DNA from: Antilocapra americana
Lineage: Eukaryota; Chordata; Mammalia; Artiodactyla; Antilocapridae
Reading direction: 5' to 3'
NCBI GenBank assembly: GCA_007570785.1
Contig: ML664161.1
Coordinates: forward strand, 18,904,919-18,968,918
DNA length: 64,000 bases
The notes beneath the pieces are model-generated. The model searched no databases, was not told the DNA's origin, and was given only the letters and a program-made list of their open reading frames with translations. Of the stretch, positions 49,288-60,341 are shown piece by piece; positions within the stretch are counted from its first letter, which is position 1; the number at the start of each line of letters is the position of its first letter. The position numbers and the translations under genes are program-made.

Positions 49288-49707
49288 TTAAGTGATAAAC
49301 TTTCAGTAAATGTCTATATATAGCTTGTAAACCAAAGCTGGCATCCCTTTGCTTCCATACCTAATTCTGGGACACTTCTTCCCTCTATTAGTGCAAAATA
49401 AGGGACAAATAAGTATAATATATAGTTTATAGGCATATAATTTTAAAGTATGTAAAATATGTTAACAGTTGCATAACACTATATTGTAGATAGTGAAAAG
49501 TGCTAATGATGTACAAACATATGCAGTGGAAGTTCAGAGAAAGGAAAGGGTACTTGAGACTAGGAAGAGTGGAAGAGATTTCATGGAGAAGATGTTATTT
49601 ATCTTGGCCTTTAAAGAAGAGTAAAATTTGTACATGTGTAGATGAGGTATATGACATTGATAGAGGGAATAACATACATAACCTTGTAAGAAATAAAACC
49701 TTGTAAA
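49288..49707. other. unassigned AT-rich sequence
   Basis: No gene or recognised repeat. Confidence 0.45.
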
Positions 49708-49937
49708 AGACAAAGACTCATCAGTGATATTGGCTTGTAATTTCCTTTTTTGTGGTATCTTTGTCTGGTTTTGATATAAGGGTGATGTGGCATTACTGTC
49801 ATTTATGAACATAGTGATATCCTGAACATAATACTAGCAAACTAAATCCAACAACACATTAAAAGGGTCATACACTATGATCAGTGGGATTTATCCCAGG
49901 GATGCAAGGATTCGTCAACATCCACAAATAAATCAAT

Positions 49938-50349
49938 GTGATATACCATATAATGAAAACTTTTTTAATAGATGCAGGAAAAGCTTTTGACAATATTCAA
50001 GACACATTTATGAGAAAAACTCTCCAGAAAGTGGGAATAGAGGAAACATACCTCAACATAATAAAAGCCATTTGTGACAAATCACAGCAAACATCATTCT
50101 CAGTGGTGAAAACCAGAAAGCATTTCCTTTAAGATCAGGAACAATACAAGGGTGTCTACCCTTGTCACTATTATTCAACATAGTTTTGGAAGTTCTGGGC
50201 ATGGCAATCAGAGAAGAAAAAGAATAAAAGGAATCAGAATTGGAAAAGAAGTAAAATTGTCACTGTTTGCAGATGACATGATACTATACATAGAAAATCC
50301 TAAACATGCCACCAGAAGAATTCTAGAGCTCATCGGTGAATTTAAATAG
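49938..50349 (+). pseudogene. L1 ORF2 reverse transcriptase remnant
   Basis: Two frames keep parts of the [41 protein letters not shown] (motif A region, 49966-50085), then, after a frameshift near 50140, [23 protein letters not shown] with the catalytic FADD at 50266-50277. Broken by frameshift and the later deletion; inactive. Confidence 0.88.
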
Positions 50350-50498
50350 AGTTGCAGGATACAAAATTAATACACAGAAATCTCTTGTACTTCCATACAT
50401 TAACAATGAAAGATCAGAAAGAGAAATTAAGAAAACAATCTCATCTACCATGGCAACAAAAAGGATAAATACCTAGTAATAAGCAAAAGACCTGAAAG

Positions 50499-50602
50499 TT
50501 TGCCATTTCCTTCTCCAGCAGATCTTCCCAACCCAGGGATCAACCCTGGGTCTCCCACATTGTAGGCAGACGCTTTACTGTCTGAGCTACCAGGGAAGCC
50601 CT
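50499..50602 (-). mobile_element. Bov-tA SINE, tRNA-derived half only
   Basis: Only about 104 bp of the SINE remain: its 5' (tRNA-like) half, reverse-oriented, from gggaagccc at the right to gccatttcc at the left. The missing 3' half coincides with a large gap in the surrounding L1 ORF2, so one deletion probably removed both. Confidence 0.88.
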
Positions 50603-51824
50603 AAACTCTTAGAGGAAAAATATAAAACTCTTTGACATAAATTACAACAAGGTCTTTTTTGATCCACCTCCTAGAGTAATGAAAATAAAAAACAAATTAA
50701 CAAATGGGACTTTATTAAACTTAAAAGCTTTTACACAGCAAAGGAAACCATAAACAAAATATAAAGACAGTTCTCAGAATGGAAGAAGATATTTGCAGAC
50801 AAAGGACTAATCTCCAAAATATACAAACAGGTCATGCAGTTCAACATCAAAAAAAAAAAAAATCAAAAATCAGGTAGAAGATCCAAATAGACATTTTTCC
50901 AAAGAAGATATACAGATGGCTAATAAACACATGAAAGGATGCTCCACATCACTAATTATTAGAGAAGCGCAACTCAAAAATCACAGTGAGATATCACCTC
51001 ACACTGGTCAAAATGGCCACCATCAAAAAAATCTACAGACAATAAATCTTGAAAATGGTGTGGAGAAAAGGGAACCCTCTTGCACTGTTTGATGGGAATG
51101 TAAATTGACACAACCAACCACTATGGTGAAAACAGTATGGAGTGTCCTTTAAAAACTAAAAATAAAACTACTACATGACCCAGCAATCCCACTCCAGAGC
51201 ATATACCCAAAGAAAACCATAATTCAGAAAGATACGTGCACCCTATTGTTCATTGCAGCAGTATTTACAATAGGTAGGACATGGATGCAACCTAAATGTC
51301 CATCAGCAGAGGATCAGATAAAGAAGATATGATATATATATATATATATACAATGGAATATTACTCTACCATAGAAAAGGGCATTTGCCATTTGCAGCAA
51401 CATGGATGGACCTAGAGATTGTCATACTGAGTGAAATAAGTCAGAGAAACACAAATATTGTATATTAATGCATGTATGTGGAATCTAGAAGAATGGTATA
51501 GATGATCTTATTTGCAAACCAGAAGACAGACACAGATGTAGAGAGAAAACATGGATACCAAGTGGACAAGGGTGAGGTGGGATGAGCTGGGAGATTGGGA
51601 TTAACATATGTACACTACTATGTATTAAATAGATAACTAGAGAACCTACAGTATAGTACAAGGAACTCTACTCTGTGCTCTGTGGTGACCTAAATGGGAA
51701 GGAAATCCAGAAAAGAGGAGATACGTGTTTATATATGACCGATTTACTTAGCTGTACAGCAGAAACTGACATAGCAGTGCAAAGCAACTGTACTCCAGTT
51801 TTTAAAAAGTCCAAAAACTTGTGT

Positions 51825-52245
51825 TCAAATTCAAGGTCTACTGTATAGTACAGCCTTGTACTGGTTATTTAACCCCCAACTCAATCCCCTCATATGTAAT
51901 ATATGAACTAATAATAATTGTCTTCCAGTGTGCTGTTAGGCCTGACTAGTGCTGAAATAGTAGAAAGATGCTGTGAACTGATTCCTTTGGTTGTTTTAGT
52001 GTTTTTTTTTTTTTCGTTAGGCAATGCTTTTTCTGGAGTGACTACTTAACATCACTAGGAAAAAAATATAAATCCCACTGCTATTTCCTTGCTATGGATA
52101 TTAATCAAGTTACTTAATCTTTCTGAGACTCAGTTTCTTTGTCTGTAAAGTAGAGAGAGTCTCTACTTCATTTGGCTATGATGATGATTAAACAAAATCA
52201 AATGTGTAAGGCATCTCAGCATAGATGCCTAGTAAAGGAAAGTTT
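51825..52245 (+). repeat. two MIR SINE remnants
   Basis: MIR-like pieces at about 51825-51945 (actggttatttaacccccaa, aatcccctcatatgtaat) and 52085-52240 (aagttacttaatctttctga, gactcagtttctttgtctg, gatgattaaacaaaatcaaa). Confidence 0.7.
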
Positions 52246-52259
52246 TTTCCCTCTTTCTT

Positions 52260-53250
52260 ACCAGTTGATTTTAATAGTTGAACTGTTTTTTTGAAGTTTA
52301 TTCCCTCATTTCAGCACAAAACAGAAATATCTGTTGCACTAATCAATATTCACATTAACAAACAGCATTTTAGTCAATTTAAAGTAACCTCAGAACTTCA
52401 ATCTGCTTTGAAGATCATCAGTATTTATATATTTTTCTTTTAAGATAATTAATTAGATGCACTTATCAGACTTTTTAATCAGAAAATTACATTAAGGTGA
52501 CTTATCTGGCTTTTCTTAACTGACTGTGTAACAGTAACACTTCAAACTGAAATTTGATAAAATAATTAAGAATTTTAAAACAGCTTTTATAGCAGAAGGA
52601 TCAATTAACTGTCAAGTTTCAGGCATTTCTTAGTTCCTATGTTTGAAATCTAAGATAATGTTGGCCTGCTAATCACTTAGAGATGTACTGTTATTATTAC
52701 TGTTCATAAATTGAATGTCAGAAAAATTCACTTGAGCATATATATGACCATTACTTCTTGGTCATTAGGAAGGTCCATCCTGCCTTGAGGACACATTAGC
52801 ATGTACAACATATGCTAAAAGACTGAACTGAAAACACTCATAAAGTATAGCTATTGCATGACAAAATGTTTAAAAATGAGTTTAAGGTGTCATTAGTTCA
52901 AATGGTGGCTCTGACACCAAATAGCTGCTGTTTGACTGATCTAAGAATGAGCACATTCTCTATATGTAGTGTTCTGTTACTGATTAATTGCATGCTAAGC
53001 TTTATAATTTGTTGCTGTCATTTAGGTTCATGCACTGTACTAATATTTATTCTGCATATTAATATAACACCTTATTAAGTTTATTGCCCGCTTTCTATAA
53101 ATTTTTTATCAGACTTCGTATGAGAAGCTAACTTACATATCAATTAAAAGTTGCACTTGAGTTACAGTTTCTCTTAGTACTCTGAAGAGAGTTTTTCAAT
53201 TAAGTCTATGGAAGGAAAAGGGAGATGATTTGCTTCCCAAATGGGAGGGG
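52260..53250. promoter_or_regulatory. candidate conserved non-coding block
   Basis: About 1 kb with no recognised repeat despite lying between repeat-dense regions. It is very AT-rich but of high complexity, with many homeodomain-type cores (gataattaattag near 52444, actgattaattgcatgc near 52980, aatcaatattcac near 52341, ctgctaatcacttag near 52666). This resembles gene-desert enhancers. Not proven; depends on cross-species conservation. Confidence 0.33.
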
Positions 53251-53705
53251 GGGAAGGTGTATATACATTTGATTACATGATATATATGCCCTGAGGGTCA
53301 TGAATAATATAAATGGTAATTAATTCATTTGTCTTTTCCATGCCCTTTGTGGGGTTGTTTCTGAAAAATGGCACCAGAATATGTACCCTCCTTTAAATTC
53401 ACATTCACTAAGTGAAGGAGATTCACTTTAAGTGCCTAGTACAATGTCTCAGACATCAAAGCTTAATGAAAATGTCTAATGAAATAAGTATGTAATAATT
53501 AAAGTTTACTTTCTAAACAATTCCCTCTATGACATTATATCACATAGTATATGCTCAATAAATCAGAATCGTGGTAGAGACACAAACTCAGAATAGAATT
53601 GCAGAACAACTGCAAAATCCTCATGACCATCTCATCACACATCTTTGCCTCTTTTCATTCTTCCTCTTCCTTTCTAAACTTAACTCTTTGGACTGCTCAA
53701 GTTTA
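53251..53705. other. single-copy sequence, no gene seen
   Basis: Spacer before the old L1, with possible MIR resemblance near 53430-53570. No gene. Confidence 0.4.
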
Positions 53706-54589
53706 AAATGGTGGAATAGTAGGTTATGAACTCACTCCTCCTTACAGAAACACCAAAATCACAGCTAACTGCTGAACAACCATCCACCAAAAAACATTGA
53801 AACCTACCAAAAAATACCCTACAGCCAAAGACAAAGAAGAAGCCACAATGACAGTAGGAGGACACGTGATAAGTTCAAATCCTATTTTCACTGGGTGGGT
53901 GACCCACGGACTAGAGAGCAATTGTACCATGGAGTCCCTTCCATAGGAGTGAGAGTCCAGAGCCATACATCATGTTTCCAAGCCTGAGTATCTAGCAAAA
54001 GAAGGAGGGAGCTCCAAAGAATCTGGGCTCTGAAAACCAGTGGGGTTTCATTGCAGGAAATCTATGGGACCGGGAGAAACAGAGACTCCACTCTTGGTGG
54101 GCACACACAAGGTCCTGTGTGCACCAGAACCCAAGGGTGGAAAACAACAGTGGCTTCATAAGAGACTGAGCCAGACCTCCCTGCTAGTATTGGAGGGTCT
54201 CCTGTGGAGGCAAGGGAGGAGGAGGAGTTGTGACTCACTGCAGGGACAAAGACAATGGCAGCAGCATTGTTGTAAACTCTCCTGGAGGCCACTGTTAGCT
54301 TCACCCAACAGCCTATAGGCTCCAGTGCTGGGATGCCATGGGCCAAACAACCAACAGGGCAGGAACACAGGTCCACCCATCAATGGACAGGCTACGTAAA
54401 GTGTTCCTGAGCACAGCCTTGCTCACCAGAGGAACAAGAACTAGTTCCACCAATCAGTGGAGTCTCTCCCATCAGGAAGCCTGCACAAGCATCTTACATA
54501 GCCTCATTCACCAGAGGGCAGACAGCAGAAGCAAGAAGAACTATAGTCCTACAACCTATGGGAAAGAAAGTTAAATCACAGGAAGTTAG

Positions 54590-55935
54590 ACAAAATGAGA
54601 CAGCAGAGGAATATGTCCCAGATGAAGAAACAAGATAAAACCCCAGGAGAACAACTAAGTGAAATGAAGATAGGCAACCTGCTAGAAAAAGAATTCGGAA
54701 TGATAGTGAAGATGATCCAAGACCTCAGAAAAAGAATGGAGGCAAGGATTGAGAAGATGCAAAAAATGTTTAACAAAGACATATGAGAAATAAAGAACAT
54801 AGATGAACAATATAATATGCAAAATGAAAAATACACTAAAAGGAATCAGTAACAGAATAACTGAGGCATAAGAATGGATAAGGGACCTGAAAAACAGAAT
54901 GGTGGAAATCACTGCCATGGAACAGAATAAAGAAAGAAGAATGATAAGAAATGAAAACAGTCTAAGAGAACTTTGAGACATTATATGCAGCAACATTCGC
55001 ATTGTAGTGGTCCTAGAAGGAGAAGAGAGAAAGATGGGACCTAAGAAAATATTTGGAAACGTAATATCTGAAAACTTGTCTAACATGGGATAGGAAAACT
55101 GTCACCCAAGTCCAGAAAGAACAGAGTCTAAGGCAGGATAAACCCAAGAAGAGACATGGTGAGACACATAAGGCTCCATTGTCTCAGTGCAGCAAGTCTC
55201 CTACACACAAATGAGTTCCGTTCTCAGAGCACATTGATAAGTGCAATTTGTAAGTCCAACAGAATTAGCCTAGATACCAAACTAACACAATCAGCTATAA
55301 AGTACTGTACTCAAATGGGTTTATAATAATTTTCATACAAATAATACATATAAAACAAACACAAAAAATAAAGAAAACATTTTTAATCTTACCATACAGT
55401 AGTTTGAAAAGTACAATAGTACAGAACAACATCTGGCTTGCAGGGGCTGGCACTGAGTGAACAGGCAAAAGTTACTGACTAGAGGAGGGAGAGGAGGCAG
55501 GAGATGGTAGAGCTGAAGGATCATCAGCAATAGGGGACAGAGGGCAAGTTACAATTTTCCTTATACTGATACTGATGGAACACATGTTCACATTTTTGAA
55601 AGTTCACAACTTAAAGGTTCATATGTAGGAGACTTACTGTAATCAAAGTGACAAAAACTAAAGACAAAGAAAAAGGAAGAGCAACAAATAAAATACAAGG
55701 AGACTCCCATAAGATTATCAGCTGATTTCTCAGCAGAAACTCTGTAGACCAGAAGGGAGTGGCACAGCATATTTAAGTGGTGAAAGGGAATAACCTACAA
55801 CCAAGAATATTCTACCTGGCAAAGCTCTCATTTAGATTTGCTGAAGAAATCAAAACCTTTACAAACAAGCAAAAGCTAAGAGAATTCAACACCACCAGAC
55901 CAGCTTTGCAACAAGTGTTAAAGGAACTTCTCTAA
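54590..55935 (+). pseudogene. old L1 ORF1 pseudogene
   Basis: ORF1p-like sequence beginning near MRQQRNMSQMKKQDKTPGEQLSEMK (54595). A stop at about 54784 follows KMFNKDI, and more stops come in the coiled-coil region. The RNA-binding part is split by the insertion at 55185-55639. The C-terminal part resumes at about 55680 and ends near 55935 (region of the YLAKLSFRF-like segment, then KQKLREFNTTRPALQQVLKELL). The intact paralogue in the young L1 at 61609-62535 supports the assignment. Confidence 0.85.
55185..55639. mobile_element. non-autonomous DNA-transposon-like element
   Basis: A 455-bp segment absent from other L1 ORF1 sequence sits inside the ORF1 remnant. Its ends are inverted: aagtctcctaca at 55194-55205 on the left and its reverse complement ending in ggagacttactg on the right (to 55639), followed by TA. 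The right end reads out as cagtaagtctcct, the type of CAGT start that, with a TA target, is usual for Tc1/mariner-Tigger elements. The left end has extra bases (cagtgcagcaagtc), and about 15 bp before it are unexplained. No transposase frame. The family is tentative. Confidence 0.55.
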
Positions 55936-56810
55936 ACAGAAAACAAAAATCCACAGCTATAAAGAGGAAAATTACGAATGGAAAAGCTCCCCAGTAAAGG
56001 CAAACATACAGTAAAGGTAGGAAATCATGTGCACACAAATATGATATTAAAACCAGCAATTGTAAAAAGAAAGCACAAATGGAGGATATTAGAAATACAT
56101 ATGAAATTAAAAGACCAGCAATTTAAAATATTCTTGCTTATATGTAGACTTCTATATCAAAATCTCATGATAACAAATCAAAACTATATCATAGCAAATC
56201 AAAACTCTACAATATATGCACACATAAAAAGAAAAAAGGATCCAAACATGTCACTAAATTTAGTCATCAAATTATAAGAATAAAGAACAAAAGAGGAAGG
56301 GAAGGAAAAAAGACCAGTGAAAACAAATCCAAAACAATTAACAAAATGGCAGTAAGATTATACATATTGAAAATTACCTTATATTAAATGGATTAACTGT
56401 TGCAACCAAAAGACATAGACTGGATAAGTGGATACCAAAAAGGACCCATATATGTCTACAAGAGACCCACTTCAGATCTAGGGACACATACAGATTGAAA
56501 ATGACAGAATGGAAAAAGGTATTCTGTGCAAATGGAAATCAAAAGAAAGCTGGAGTAGCAGTACCCATATCAGACAAACTAGACTTTAAAATAAAGACTG
56601 TTAGAAGAGACAAAGAAACACACTACATAATGGTCAAGGGTTAAGTCAAAGAAGAAGAAGATATAACAATTGTAAGTATATATGCAGCCAACACAGGAGC
56701 AACTCAATATGTAAGGCAAACACCAACAGCCATTAAAGGGGGAAATTGACAATAACACAATAATAATAAGGGGCTTTAAATCCCACTTTCATGAATTAAT
56801 CATCCAGATA

Positions 56811-57026
56811 GAGCTTCCCTGGTGGCTCAGATGGTAGAGCGTCTGTCTGCAATACGGGAGACCTGGGTTCAATCCCTGAGTTGGGAAGATCTCCCAGAGA
56901 AGGAAATGGCAACCCACTACAGTATTCTTGCCTGGAGAATCCCACGGACAGAGGAGCCTGGTAGGCTACAAGTCCATGGGGTCACAAAGAGTCAGAAATG
57001 ACTGAGCAACTTCACTTTCACTTTCA
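56811..57026 (+). mobile_element. Bov-tA SINE nested in old L1 ORF2
   Basis: Complete plus-strand Bov-tA from gagcttccctggtggctcag to the cttcactttcactttc end typical of the family. The host L1 text resumes at agccttaaaaaacacttta. A short stretch of expected L1 sequence next to the insertion appears lost, and no clean target duplication is seen. Confidence 0.93.
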
Positions 57027-57060
57027 TAAGCCTTAAAAAACACTTTATACTGGATGGACT

Positions 57061-57153
57061 CAACCCAAGGATCAAACCCAGTACCCAAGGATCAAACCCA
57101 GTTCACCCACATTGCAGGTGGATTCTTTATCATCTGAGCCACCAGGGAAGTTC
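57061..57153 (-). mobile_element. Bov-tA SINE fragment with 20-bp tandem duplication
   Basis: Reverse-oriented tRNA-like half of Bov-tA, from ccagggaag at the right to the B-box-like ggatcaaaccca. The 20-bp segment acccaaggatcaaacccagt is present twice in perfect tandem at 57063-57082 and 57083-57102. Likely target duplication ggatggac / agatggac at 57052-57059 and 57154-57161. Confidence 0.88.
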
Positions 57154-57632
57154 AGATGGACATAACTGATAATTACAGAGCATTCCATCCAAACACAGCA
57201 GAATACACATTCTTCTCAGGTGCACATGGAACATTCTCCAGGATTGATTACATGCTGGGCCATAAAGCAAGCTTCAGTAAATTTAAGAATATTGAAATCA
57301 TGTTAAGCTTTTTTCTGACCACAACACTATGAGCTTAGAAATCAGTTGCAAAAAAAGCTTAAAAAACACAAACACTTGGAGGCAAAACAATATGCTACTA
57401 AATAACCAATGGATCACTGAAGAAATCAAACAGGAAATTAAAAGAAAAAACTAGAAACAAAAGGAAAACACAATGATCCAAAACCTTTGGAATGTAGCAA
57501 AAGCAGTCCTAAGGATAAAGTTCATAGCAAAACAGTCTTAACCCAGAAAACAACAACAACAAAATTAATCACAAATACACAATGGAACCTTACATCTAAA
57601 GCAACTAAAGAAGAACAAACAAAACTCAAAGT

Positions 57633-57816
57633 CAGCGGAAGGAAAGAAATCATAAAGATCACAGCAGAAATAAATGCCATAGAGACCAAGAAGACAATAG
57701 AAAAGATCAATGTTTATTTTTGTTCAGTGGAAAGAAAGAAATCATAAAGATCAGAGCAGAAATAAATGCCACAGAGACCAAGAAGACAATAGAAAAGATC
57801 AATGTTTATTTTTGTG
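57633..57816 (+). repeat. 92-bp tandem duplication
   Basis: Two adjacent copies (57633-57724 and 57725-57816) of L1 ORF2 sequence that differ at about five positions. Both end with tttatttttgt, which is the outer edge of the young inverted L1 piece. The duplication therefore includes that insertion boundary. Confidence 0.9.
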
Positions 57817-58545
57817 TATGGTGTTAGAAAGTGTTCTAGTTTCATTCTTTTACAAGTGGCTGTCCAGTTTTCCCAGCACCACTTGTTAAAGAGATTGTCT
57901 TTTCTCCATTGTATATTCTTGCCTCCTTTGTCAAACATAAGGTGTCCATAGATGCGTGGATTTATCTCTGGGCTTTCTATTTTGTTCCATTGATCTATAT
58001 TTCTGTCTTTGTGCCAGTACCATACTGTCTTAATGACTGTGGATTTGTAGTATAGCCTAAAGTCAGGTAGGTTGATCCTCCAGTTCCATTCTTCTTTCTC
58101 AAGATTGCTTTGGCATTTGAATCAGTTCTACTCAGGTGGACGGAACTGGAGCCTATTATCCAGAGTGAAGTAAGCCAGAAGGAAAAACAACAATACAGTA
58201 TACTAACGCATATATATGGAATTTAGAAAGATGGTAACGAGAACGCTGCATGCGAGACAGAAAAAGGAACGCAGACGTATAGAACAGACTCATGGACTCT
58301 GTGGAAGAGGGCAAGGGTGGGATGATATGGGAGAATGGCATTGAAACATGTTAATTATCATATGTGAAATCAATCGCCAGCCCAGGATTGATGCTCGGGG
58401 CTGGTGCACCAAGATGTCCCAGAGGGAGGGAATCGGGAGGGAGGAGGGAGGGGGGTTCTGGAGGGGGAGCATATGTAAACCCATGGCAGTTTCATGTCAT
58501 TGTATGGCAAAACTAACACAATAAAGTAAAGAAATTTAAAAAAAA
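57805..58545 (+). mobile_element. young L1 (L1_BT type) with 5' inversion
   Basis: Left part (57805 to about 58118) is ORF2 sequence in reverse (reverse of the NKWCWENW region, ctagtttcattcttttacaa). Right part (about 58119-58545) is forward L1 3' end (cctattatccagagtgaagt, tatactaacgcatatatatg, then ggattgatgctcggggctgg) with an A-rich tail. Target duplication atcaatgtt at 57798-57806 and 58546-58554. Two pieces of opposite orientation inside one duplication indicate twin priming. The 3' UTR is nearly identical to that at 28937-29268. Confidence 0.92.
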
Positions 58546-59382
58546 ATCAATGTTAAGTAAAAGTTTGTTCTTTGAAAAGATAAAATTAATAAACCATTAG
58601 CAAGACTCATCAAGAAAAATGGAGAAGCCTCAAATCAATAAAATTATAAATGAAAAGGCAGAAGTTATAACAGACACAATGGAAATACAAAAGATCATAA
58701 GAGACTACTACAAGCAATTATATGCCAATACAATGGAAAACCTGGAACAAATGGAAAAATTCTTAGAAAAGTACAGTATCCCAAAACTGAACCAGGAAGA
58801 AATAGAAAATATGAGCAAACCAATCATAAGAACTGAAACAATAACTGTGATTAAAAACTCCCTGCAAGCAAAAGTATAGATGGCTTCACAGGTAACTTCT
58901 ATCAAACATTTAGAGAAGAATTAACACCTATACTTATAAAAACTATTTGAAAAAATTTCAGAGGAAGGAATACTTCAAAATTCTTTCTATGAGGCAATCA
59001 TCACTTTGATACCAAAACCAGAAAAATATACCTCCAAAAGAAAAGATGATTACAGGCCAATATCACTGAGGAACATAGATGGAAAAATCCTCAATGAAAT
59101 ACTAGCAATCCGAATCAAACAATACATTAAAAGGATCATACACCATGGTCAAGTGGGATTTATCCCAGGGATGTAAGGATTCTTCAATATCCACAAGTCA
59201 ATCACTGTGCTATGCCACATCAACAAATTGGAGAATAAAAACCATATGATCATCTCAATAGGTGCAAAAGCTTTTGACAACAGTCAACACCCATTTACGA
59301 TAAAAAAAAAAACCTCTCAGACAGTGAAAAAAACATAGAGGGAGCATATCTAAACATAATAAAGTCCATACATGGCAGACCT

Positions 59383-59593
59383 TGCCTCCTCGGTGGCTCA
59401 GTTGACAAAGAGTCCACCTGCAATGCAGGAGACTCAGGTTCAATCCCTGGGTGGGGAAGACCCCCTAGAGAAGGAAATAGCAACCCACTCCAGTATTCTT
59501 GCCTCAAAAAACCCATGGACAGAAGGAGCCTCTATGGCTATAGTCCATGGGGTCACAAAGAGTCAGACTTAGTGGCTAAACCATCATCACCAC
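59383..59593 (+). mobile_element. Bov-tA SINE nested in old L1 ORF2
   Basis: Plus-strand Bov-tA bracketed by the perfect 12-bp repeat catggcagacct at 59371-59382 and 59594-59605, with a short CATCACCAC tail. The host RT reading resumes immediately after. Confidence 0.95.
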
Positions 59594-60341
59594 CATGGCA
59601 GACCTGCAGCTAACATCATACTCAATGGTGAAAAACTAAAGGATTTTCCCTAAGATCAAGAACAAGACAAGAGTGTGAGCTAATCACTTTTATTTAACAT
59701 AGTTTTGGAAGTCCTGGGCATGAAAGTCAAAGAAGAAAAAGAAAAGAAATCAAAATTGGAAAAGAAAAAGTAAGACTCACTGTTTGCAGATGACATGATA
59801 GGATACATAGAAAATCCTAAAGATGCTACCAGAAAATTATTGGAGATCATCAATGGATTTGGTAAAGTAGCAGGATACAAAATTAATACATAGAAATCTC
59901 TTGCATTTCTATACACTAACAACAAAAGATGAGAAAGAGAAAGTAAAGAAACAATCCCATTTACCATCTAATCAAAAAGAATACCCAGAAATAATCCTAT
60001 GTAAGAACACAAAAGGCCTGTACTTTGAAAACTATAAGATACTGATAAAGGAAATCAAAGATGACACTAACAGATGGAAACATATACCATGTTCTTGTAT
60101 TGGGAAAGTCAATATTGTTAAAATGATTATATTATGCAAGACATCTACACATTTAATGCAATCTCTATCAAGTTATCAATGGCATATTTCACAGAATTAA
60201 ATCCAAAAATCTTAAAATTTATATAGAGACACAAAAGACCCCAAACAGCCAAAGCAATCTTGAGAAAGAAAAATGGAGCTGCAATAATCAAGTTCCCTGA
60301 CTTCAAACTATACTCCAAAGCTACATCAAAACAGTATGAGA

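Larger units (their letters stand above)
49708..51812 (+). mobile_element. old L1 with short 5' inversion and internal deletion
   Basis: An inverted L1 ORF2 scrap at about 49708-49795 (reverse of the region encoding KPDKDTTKKGNYKPISL) is followed by forward ORF2 from about 49818, starting at the very next part of the gene (atactagcaaactaaatcc). The forward part runs through the RT domain to about 50498. It resumes after a SINE fragment at 50603 with the C-terminal region and 3' UTR, ending near 51812. A (TA)n lies at about 51330-51350. The first piece plus forward body suggests twin priming. An ill-matched A-rich repeat (taaaagacaaagact / taaaaagtccaaaaact) may be the target duplication. Confidence 0.8.
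53706..60341 (+). mobile_element. old near-full-length L1, cut by later insertions
   Basis: Begins with a 5' UTR start (aaaatggtggaatagtagg, a decayed version of the L1 AAGATGGCGG start) and continues through 5' UTR, ORF1, spacer and ORF2. It stops at about 60341, where a younger L1 entered its ORF2. Later arrivals inside it are a DNA-transposon-like element (55185-55639), two Bov-tA copies (56811-57026 and 57061-57153), a young L1 piece (57805-58545) and another Bov-tA (59383-59593). Its own 3' end lies beyond the window. Confidence 0.9.
56345..60341 (+). pseudogene. old L1 ORF2 pseudogene (EN and RT)
   Basis: ORF2 remnant with the endonuclease region at about 56370-57350 (LNGLTVATKRHRLDKWIPKRTHICLQETHFRS-like start, then the caacactatgagc segment). 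The linker with [21 protein letters not shown] lies in the frame at 57487-57747. RT follows: [18 protein letters not shown] region near 58900, VGFIPGM near 59152-59175, FADD at 59783-59794. Many stops and frameshifts and four later insertions break it. It ends at the young L1 boundary. Confidence 0.88.

Noticed and set aside
54040..54574. Multiple 75-104-codon frames on both strands
   Set aside because: They lie in the 5' UTR of the old L1 and lack any protein family signature.
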